Shown here in pieces: positions 58,931-64,000 of a stretch of DNA of 64,000 nucleotides; position 1 is the stretch's first letter; the number at the start of each line of letters is the position of its first letter. The stretch comes from an uncultured bacterium (GTDB taxonomy: Bacteria; Planctomycetota; UBA1135; GCA-002686595), in the NCBI GenBank assembly GCA_937905825.1, contig CALCXM010000042.1, positions 1 through 64,000 of the forward strand, read 5' to 3'. The notes under the pieces are model-generated. The model saw only the letters and a list, made by a program, of their open reading frames with translations, made no database searches and was not told where the DNA came from. Position numbers and translations under genes: made by a program.

Positions 58931-60883
58931 ATGCGAACCACAACCAAATTCCTGGGCCTAGCTCTCATCGCTCTTGGCGTTGCCTTGTCCGTTGCGTTGT
59001 TTCGGGCCTTGCCATTGCAAGTCGACGCCGCGCGCGAGCCAGTCCTCGGGCCGCCGATCGTTCCAGATTCAGCCTCGGTTCCCGTTTCCGGGGAGCGACT
59101 CTCGGAAAGCCCAAGCACGGAGCTGGCACGGGTTGCGTTGCTTGCCGAGGAACAGGCGGATGCAGCGCCCTCTACGACTGTCCTGGTCTTGCACCAGCTT
59201 GTGGAGGGGACTTGCCTATCCCAGGCGGAGGTCTCCGTTCGCGACGGGGCTTTGCAACGGGACGGGTCACTCACAAGTCGCGAGGCATCGACATTCGCGG
59301 TGGCTTCCGAACCGAGCCGGACTCTGGATTTTGTCTGCAAGAGTCCCGGCTGGATCTTGGAACGCTCCCGGTTGGAGGTTCCCGCACTCGAAGCCGGAAC
59401 ACTCGCCGTTGTTGTCCGCCCACGGCATCGGGTTTTGGTCGAGCTGACGGATAGGGAGACAGCCGACTGGATTCGGGACGCCAAGGTTCAAGTCCATTGG
59501 GAGCTCGCTCTGAATCGCAGGCGGTCGAGTTCCGAGGTCTACGACCTGCACGCGGAAAGCGGCGAGTACCTGATGGAGGCGCCCCCTTTGGACGAGGGCA
59601 GGATCCGGATCGAGGCAATCGCTCCAGGATACCGCCCGATGCGCAGCGCTTGGGCAGAGCTTGACGGCGGGGGATGGGTGAGGTTTTCGTTGGAGCTGAC
59701 TCCTTTCTCATCCAGCACTGGACGGGTCACCGTTGTTGTCACAGACGCAGACGGGAGGCCCTTGCCGGGAGCTTGGTGCGGGCTCTTCGAGTCCCCGGAG
59801 GATTCGCCGGTCGTGAGTACCTTGCTCAACGAGACCGGAATCTCACCCTTGTACGAGAAGACCGTGGACCCCGACTTGATGGACCCGCCCCCTGGGGTCC
59901 TCACGTCAGATCAGGGGATCGCCGAGTTCCGAGTCCGGGCTCCTGGGCGCTACCTCGCGGCCGCCTGGGAGCCCCGACACGGGGATGCCTTGGGCAGCGC
60001 AATTCACGTCGAACCTGAACAGGTCGAACGTGTGGTGCTGCGGATGGAAACTACGGCGACCTTGCGCGGGCGGGTCATTGGGGATCTCGAGTTCTTGGGG
60101 AAACACCGGGTCAAGCGTGTGGATAGCCTCCAACTGACCCGAGTCTCGGATGGAGCCTCCCGCATTCAGAAGATCGACAGGGACGGCAACTATGTGTTTG
60201 AAGCCGTCGGCGCTGGCGCCATTCGCCTGAGTGTTCTGGGGTTGGTGGGGAACCCTGGAGGCAACGAATCTCTCCTCCCGATCGCGACGCGGGACCTGCT
60301 TCTCGAACGGGGAGTCGATCGGACCTTCGATATCACGCTAGGCGACGCGCTTCCTGGCCACTCGATAGGTGGGCATATCGGCGGCTATTGGCCCGAGGAG
60401 GAAGGCTGGACCTTCACGGTTGTGCTCTTGCGACGGGGCAGCCCCACGCCGAACACCCACCCCGAGCAAGTGCAGCCCGTCGACGGCAACAAGGGGTTCC
60501 GCTTCTTCGGACTAGATACGGGTGAGTACGCGATCGCAGCCCTCGGGAAGTCGAAGGACTCGACGGCCTATTGCCTGCTGTTCGAGGAGGTCGATCTGGG
60601 GAGTGCGAGCAGCGGCGCCCATTCCATTTCCCTGCTTCCGAGCGGCGAGCCATTTCGACTCACCCTGCAGAATCCAAAGTCGTTGCCCCGCAAGATCAAG
60701 ATCCGCGTCGAACGTCCGGACGACTTGCTGCGAGCCATGATGGAACAAGTTCCGCCGATTGTCGTCTCGAGCGACGGAGAGAGCCGCTTCTACGGATTGC
60801 CCACCGGGCGCGTCTCCCTGTCCGAGAACGGCCAAGTCCTCGATGCGCAGATCGAAGGTCGCTCTGCAGCGACGATCCCATGA
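58931..60883 (+). CDS. Membrane-anchored protein with carboxypeptidase-regulatory-like repeats
   Basis: The protein has 650 residues. The ATG at 58931 begins a short tail and one transmembrane helix (about 7-24, FLGLALIALGVALSVALF), followed by a variable linker and several strand-rich modules (VTVVVTDADGRPLPGAWCGL, RVRAPGRYLAAAWEPRHGDA, IQKIDRDGNYVFEAVGAGAI). It has the same layout as the gene at 37047 and as the extracytoplasmic half of the sigma fusion at 50734, but no sigma domain. There is no catalytic motif. It may be a sensor-like or adhesive surface protein; the function is unknown. Confidence 0.75.
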   Translation: MRTTTKFLGLALIALGVALSVALFRALPLQVDAAREPVLGPPIVPDSASVPVSGERLSESPSTELARVALLAEEQADAAPSTTVLVLHQLVEGTCLSQAEVSVRDGALQRDGSLTSREASTFAVASEPSRTLDFVCKSPGWILERSRLEVPALEAGTLAVVVRPRHRVLVELTDRETADWIRDAKVQVHWELALNRRRSSSEVYDLHAESGEYLMEAPPLDEGRIRIEAIAPGYRPMRSAWAELDGGGWVRFSLELTPFSSSTGRVTVVVTDADGRPLPGAWCGLFESPEDSPVVSTLLNETGISPLYEKTVDPDLMDPPPGVLTSDQGIAEFRVRAPGRYLAAAWEPRHGDALGSAIHVEPEQVERVVLRMETTATLRGRVIGDLEFLGKHRVKRVDSLQLTRVSDGASRIQKIDRDGNYVFEAVGAGAIRLSVLGLVGNPGGNESLLPIATRDLLLERGVDRTFDITLGDALPGHSIGGHIGGYWPEEEGWTFTVVLLRRGSPTPNTHPEQVQPVDGNKGFRFFGLDTGEYAIAALGKSKDSTAYCLLFEEVDLGSASSGAHSISLLPSGEPFRLTLQNPKSLPRKIKIRVERPDDLLRAMMEQVPPIVVSSDGESRFYGLPTGRVSLSENGQVLDAQIEGRSAATIP

Positions 60884-61058
60884 GGGCTGCCGGGCGTGGC
60901 TTCCCGGCTTCACGAACATCAAGCCTTCCGGCCTGCGGCTCCCTGATCTTCGGAGAAACTGCAGGCGGGAGTCGCTCGCCCTCAAGCAACACATCGGCGC
61001 CCGCACGAGCGCTCTCTGTCGTCCCAGCCCGGAACGAACCGGAACCCACAGCAGGTGA

Positions 61059-61568
61059 GTGCGCGGCGGGAGCTCCCGCCTGCTTGCGCATGAGCTATCG
61101 CATGTGGCCCTGGGGGATTTCAGCGGGCCCAGTGGGAAGTGGGTCGAGGAGGGGGTTTGCGAGTACGTCTCCTATGGCCACCCGACGGCTCGCGCGGATC
61201 TGATGCGAAGCTTGGGGGGCTTGTTGGATGGCAAGCGCGTCAGCTATCGAACGACGACGTTTGTCGACGGCCGGAAGCGGAGCCTCTCCACGGGTTTCCT
61301 TCCCTACTCCAGCGGGCCGACTCCCGGCGGGGCCCGCGGTTTGTGGCATTCCCGCGCAGACACCCCTCTCTCTTCAGTGCAGGTTTCGCTGGACGATGAG
61401 GACTACTCAGAGGGTACGAAGGCCATGTTCCCTGGCGAATTGGATGGGAAGCGTCGTCCAGGGTCCGGAAGCCGCGGAACCGTCGAGCGCCCGCGGAGAA
61501 GATTGTTTGCCATTGTCCCATCCAGCGCATGGACGGCCTCCGTATCCTCCGTCCAGGAATCACCATGA
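61059..61568 (+). pseudogene. Remnant of a zinc metallopeptidase gene
   Basis: A GTG-started frame begins SRLLAHELSHVALGDFSG and continues WVEEGVCEYVSY, the HExxH zinc motif plus the third Glu ligand of a gluzincin peptidase. There is no N-terminal domain upstream (stop codon just before 61059) and after about 50 residues the sequence turns into low-complexity Ser/Arg-rich text. The reading frame ends 1-2 codons into the PhnA gene start. The catalytic core survives only as a fragment, so the gene is probably degraded. It differs from the intact gluzincin at 55167. Confidence 0.5.
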
Positions 61569-62146
61569 AGACCGAACAAGCCATCCAGGAACGAAGCGAA
61601 TCGAAGTGTGAGTTGTGTGGCTCGGCGGAGGGCTTGGGGCTCTACGGGGTCCCGCCGAACTCCGATGGCAGCTCTGAACAGTGCGTTCTGTTGTGCTGCG
61701 CTTGCCAACCCCAGGTCGAAGGTTCGGAGCCACTCGACCCTCACCACTGGCGTTGCCTGACCGACAGCATGTGGAGCGCAGTGCCCGCCGTGCAAGTCAT
61801 GGCTTGGCGCATGTTGTCGCGGCTCTCCGCCGAGGATTGGGCCCGCGACCTGCTCGACAGCCTCTACCTCGACGAGCAACATCTCGCCTGGGCCCAGGCG
61901 CTGGTCGCGACGGACGCTCCCACGGATTCGGTCAAGCACACCGACAGCAACGGTTCCCTCCTGGAAACCGGCGACACCGTAACGCTCATCAAAGATCTGG
62001 TGGTCAAGGGCGCAGGCTTCACCGCGAAGCGCGGAACCGCCGTGCGTGGCATTGCGTTGGTGGCGGACAACCCCGAACACATTGAGGGCCGTGTCGAGGG
62101 CCAGCGCATCGTGATCTTGACCAAGTTCGTCAAGAAGTCCGGCTGA
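61565..62146 (+). CDS. phnA: PhnA/YjdM-family protein
   Basis: The protein has 193 residues. It has a zinc ribbon at the N-terminus (C15-x2-C18 in KCELCGSAEG and C44-x2-C47 in LLCCACQPQ) and the family's C-terminal SH3-like domain (DTVTLIKDLVVKGAGFTAKR, EGQRIVILTKFVKKSG). PhnA/YjdM was named with the phosphonate operon but is a small zinc protein of unclear function; it is often confused with phosphonoacetate hydrolase, which is unrelated. The ATG at 61565 is clear. It overlaps the end of the peptidase remnant and shows no phosphonate genes nearby. Confidence 0.9.
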   Translation: MKTEQAIQERSESKCELCGSAEGLGLYGVPPNSDGSSEQCVLLCCACQPQVEGSEPLDPHHWRCLTDSMWSAVPAVQVMAWRMLSRLSAEDWARDLLDSLYLDEQHLAWAQALVATDAPTDSVKHTDSNGSLLETGDTVTLIKDLVVKGAGFTAKRGTAVRGIALVADNPEHIEGRVEGQRIVILTKFVKKSG

Positions 62147-62413
62147 GGAAGGCAGCGCTGCGCGGGCCCTGCAATTTTCTGTCGAGCCTGAGGCACGCCG
62201 AAACCGACCCATGCAAGGAAGGAGCGAAGCGGAAGAACAGCAGCGGTGCCCGCAAGGTCGGCTAGCGCATTCGCTCAGGCTGCAGTGCGAGTCTGTGAAC
62301 GAATGTTGCGCCGGGAGTTGGCGAGATGGGGTCGCGAAGAAGAACCGCGGGGGATGGCGTGGATTCACGCTTTCACCTATCCTCGCGACCTCCGCCTCTC
62401 ACCCCCGGTTCAT
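62147..62413. other. Intergenic region
   Basis: About 267 bases lie between phnA and the esterase gene. A short GCAGCGCTGC palindrome occurs just after phnA. An ATG at 62354 in frame with the esterase would extend that protein by 20 residues. Confidence 0.4.
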
Positions 62414-64000
62414 GTGATTCGTTCTCTGTTCTCCGCATTGTTCTTCATCGCGCCGTTCGTCGTCCCGGCTTCGCTCGCTAGCGCGCAGTCGATTTCCGTG
62501 CGGCTCGACGCAACGGTCGCCGACGCGCCCATGGACGGGCGCGTGCTGCTCTTGCTCTCGCGCAGCAAGCGCCTGCGGCCCAGCGAGAACGGCACTCCGA
62601 TCTTTGGCGTAACAGTGGATGGACTCGCGCCGGGCGCAAGCGCGACCCTCGACGCCAGCGCACTCGGCCACCCCGTGCGCAGCCTCGCGGAGATTCCCGC
62701 CGGCGAGTACCACGCCCAGGCTTGGTTGCACGTCTACGAGACGTTCACGCGCGCGGACGGGCACGTGGTGAAGCTGCCGATGGATCGCGGCGAAGGCCAG
62801 AGCTGGCGGCGCGCGCCGGGCAACCTGTTCTCGACGCCGGCCGTGATCCAGTGGGACCCCGCGGCGACTGAGTCCGTGGAGCTCGTGCTCGATCAAGTCG
62901 TGCCACCCATCGAGGCCAAGCCGGACACGGAGTGGGTCAAGCGCATTCGCGTTGAGAGCGCACTGCTGTCGAAGTTCTGGGGACGGCCGATGCACCTCGG
63001 CGCGACGGTGCTGCTGCCACGCGGCTTCGAGGCGAACCCGGAGAAGCGCTACCCAGTCGTCTACCAACAGGGACACTTCTCCTCCGGCGCGCCCCTGCGT
63101 TTCGGTCGCGGCGGCGAAAACGACGAGTGGTGGCAGAGCGAAGCTCCCGAGATGCTCGTCGTGACAATTCAGCACGCGACGCCTTACTACGACGATTCCT
63201 ACGCCGTGAACTCTGAGAACATGGGCCCCTGGGGGGATGCGATCGTTCAGGAGTTGATCCCTGAAATCGAGCAACGCTTTCGCGGCCTCGGCGAAGCGCG
63301 TGGGCGGCTCTTGACCGGCGGATCGACGGGCGGCTGGATCTCGGTGGCCATGCAAGTGCTCTACCCAGACGTGTTCGGCGGTTGCTGGAGCCTGTTCCCC
63401 GACCAACTCGACTTCCGCAATTACCAAGTTGTCAACCTGATGAAGGACGACAACGCCTACTGGATCGAACACGAATGGTCGCGAGTCGCGCGCCCTGGCA
63501 AACGCGACACCTCCGGCAACGTGGACTACACGATGGAGCAGGAGAACGTGTACGAAGAGGTGATCGGCACGCGCTACCGCGGAGGCGGCCAGTGGGCTGC
63601 GTGGAACGCCACCTTCGCGCCCGTCGCGGAGGACGGTTACCCGAAGCCTCTGTGGAATCCCCTGACCGGCGCGATTGATCACGATGTGGCCGAGTGGGCG
63701 CGCGAGCGCTACGACTTGCGCTACATCCTCGAGCGCGACTGGGCCACCCTCGGGCCCAAGCTCGCCGGCAAGCTGCACGTCTACGTGGGCCGCATGGACA
63801 ACTACTACCTCGAGGGCGGCGTGTACCGCCTCGAGCAGTTCCTCGAGCAGACGACCAATCCGCCCGCGAATGCAGAGTTCCTCTACGGCCCGCGCGGTGG
63901 TCACGGCTGGTCGCCCTTCTCGACCCGCGAACTCTACGAACGCATGGCCGCTGTCGCCGCTCTCGAAGCGGCGCAGGAATCGTCCACGGGTGCGCCCGTG
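62414..64000 (+). CDS. Secreted alpha/beta-hydrolase esterase, runs off the right edge
   Basis: The plus strand stays open from 62414 to the end of the window (529 codons), with strong codon bias. A GTG start gives a good signal peptide (IRSLFSALFFIAPFVVPASL ending ASAQ); an ATG at 62354 is an alternative with a longer leader. The middle resembles putative esterases of the enterochelin-esterase type: RYPVVYQQGHF, the nucleophile elbow GGSTGGW (S304), and the C-terminal PRGGHGW (H497) as likely catalytic His. An N-terminal strand-rich domain precedes the hydrolase. It probably cleaves an ester or a glycan-linked acyl group outside the cell. The long open frame on the minus strand over the same region is an antisense artefact. 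Confidence 0.82.
   Translation, partial: MIRSLFSALFFIAPFVVPASLASAQSISVRLDATVADAPMDGRVLLLLSRSKRLRPSENGTPIFGVTVDGLAPGASATLDASALGHPVRSLAEIPAGEYHAQAWLHVYETFTRADGHVVKLPMDRGEGQSWRRAPGNLFSTPAVIQWDPAATESVELVLDQVVPPIEAKPDTEWVKRIRVESALLSKFWGRPMHLGATVLLPRGFEANPEKRYPVVYQQGHFSSGAPLRFGRGGENDEWWQSEAPEMLVVTIQHATPYYDDSYAVNSENMGPWGDAIVQELIPEIEQRFRGLGEARGRLLTGGSTGGWISVAMQVLYPDVFGGCWSLFPDQLDFRNYQVVNLMKDDNAYWIEHEWSRVARPGKRDTSGNVDYTMEQENVYEEVIGTRYRGGGQWAAWNATFAPVAEDGYPKPLWNPLTGAIDHDVAEWARERYDLRYILERDWATLGPKLAGKLHVYVGRMDNYYLEGGVYRLEQFLEQTTNPPANAEFLYGPRGGHGWSPFSTRELYERMAAVAALEAAQESSTGAPV

Noticed and set aside
58516-59454. A 312-codon plus-strand frame overlapping the start of the gene at 58931
   Set aside because: Another frame of the same strand codes for a TM helix and repeats; this one reads as random sequence.
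62399-63904. A 501-codon open frame on the minus strand
   Set aside because: It is antisense to the esterase, whose plus-strand frame is open to the window edge, has a signal peptide and GGSTGGW. The minus product is Arg/Val/His-rich with no domain. It arises from high G/C at third positions.
1-64000. tRNA, rRNA, CRISPR arrays and insertion sequences
   Set aside because: I looked for cloverleaf-like ends, repeated spacers and transposase motifs in the gaps and found none I could support. A tRNA or Rfam search was not possible here.

Overview
The window is GC-rich bacterial DNA that most likely comes from a member of the Planctomycetota. Four things suggest this: two ECF sigma factor/Hanks-type kinase pairs, many secreted proteins ending in recurring Cys/Gly-rich C-terminal domains, a dockerin-like DCNGNG repeat, and ThuA/PQQ-dehydrogenase-like/multi-heme cytochrome gene clusters. 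This assignment is inferred from gene content and was not tested. I saw no rRNA, tRNA, CRISPR array, insertion sequence or replication origin.

Layout. The left edge (1-106, minus) is the start of the transcription accessory factor Tex. Next come a secreted RCC1-repeat protein (589-2439), a DksA/TraR-type zinc-finger protein with a downstream hypothetical gene (2999-4031), a GNAT acetyltransferase (4174-4716) and a secreted protein (5090-6607). An ECF sigma factor and a membrane Ser/Thr kinase with a TPR-like tail overlap at ATGA (6814-9626). Facing them is an operon for a PqiABC lipid-transport system, with PqiA split in two (9692-13321). Upstream of it on the same strand are a NorB-like/di-heme cytochrome c pair (13481-15657) and a cluster of penta-heme cytochrome, PQQ-type beta-propeller dehydrogenase and truncated ThuA protein (15900-20422).

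From 20869 to 36763 secreted or membrane proteins dominate: a GH20 beta-hexosaminidase lipoprotein, two beta-propeller or similar proteins with conserved C-terminal domains, a GspG-like lipoprotein, a second sigma/kinase pair, a lipoprotein, a frameshifted beta-propeller gene (32754-34726) and a large secreted protein with a dockerin-like repeat.

From 37047 to 64000 lie a membrane protein with carboxypeptidase-regulatory-like repeats; a BlaI repressor gene with a paired operator and an M56 peptidase fused to a beta-helix and HEAT repeats; a subtilase with four PKD domains; a serine hydrolase; a histidine kinase/response regulator pair whose kinase carries an in-frame amber codon; an ECF sigma factor fused through a transmembrane helix to extracytoplasmic repeats; a Ycf48-like propeller; a gluzincin-type metallopeptidase; a TPR lipoprotein; another repeat-bearing membrane protein; a peptidase remnant; PhnA; and an esterase that runs off the right edge.

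Theme. Three kinds of envelope-signalling units sit together: sigma/kinase pairs, BlaI with an M56 sensor, and a sigma factor fused to its own sensor. They are accompanied by a set of exported proteins sharing two families of C-terminal domain that may act as anchoring or sorting modules. Three genes look damaged: the propeller at 32754-34726, the histidine kinase at 47277-49280 and the peptidase remnant near 61059.
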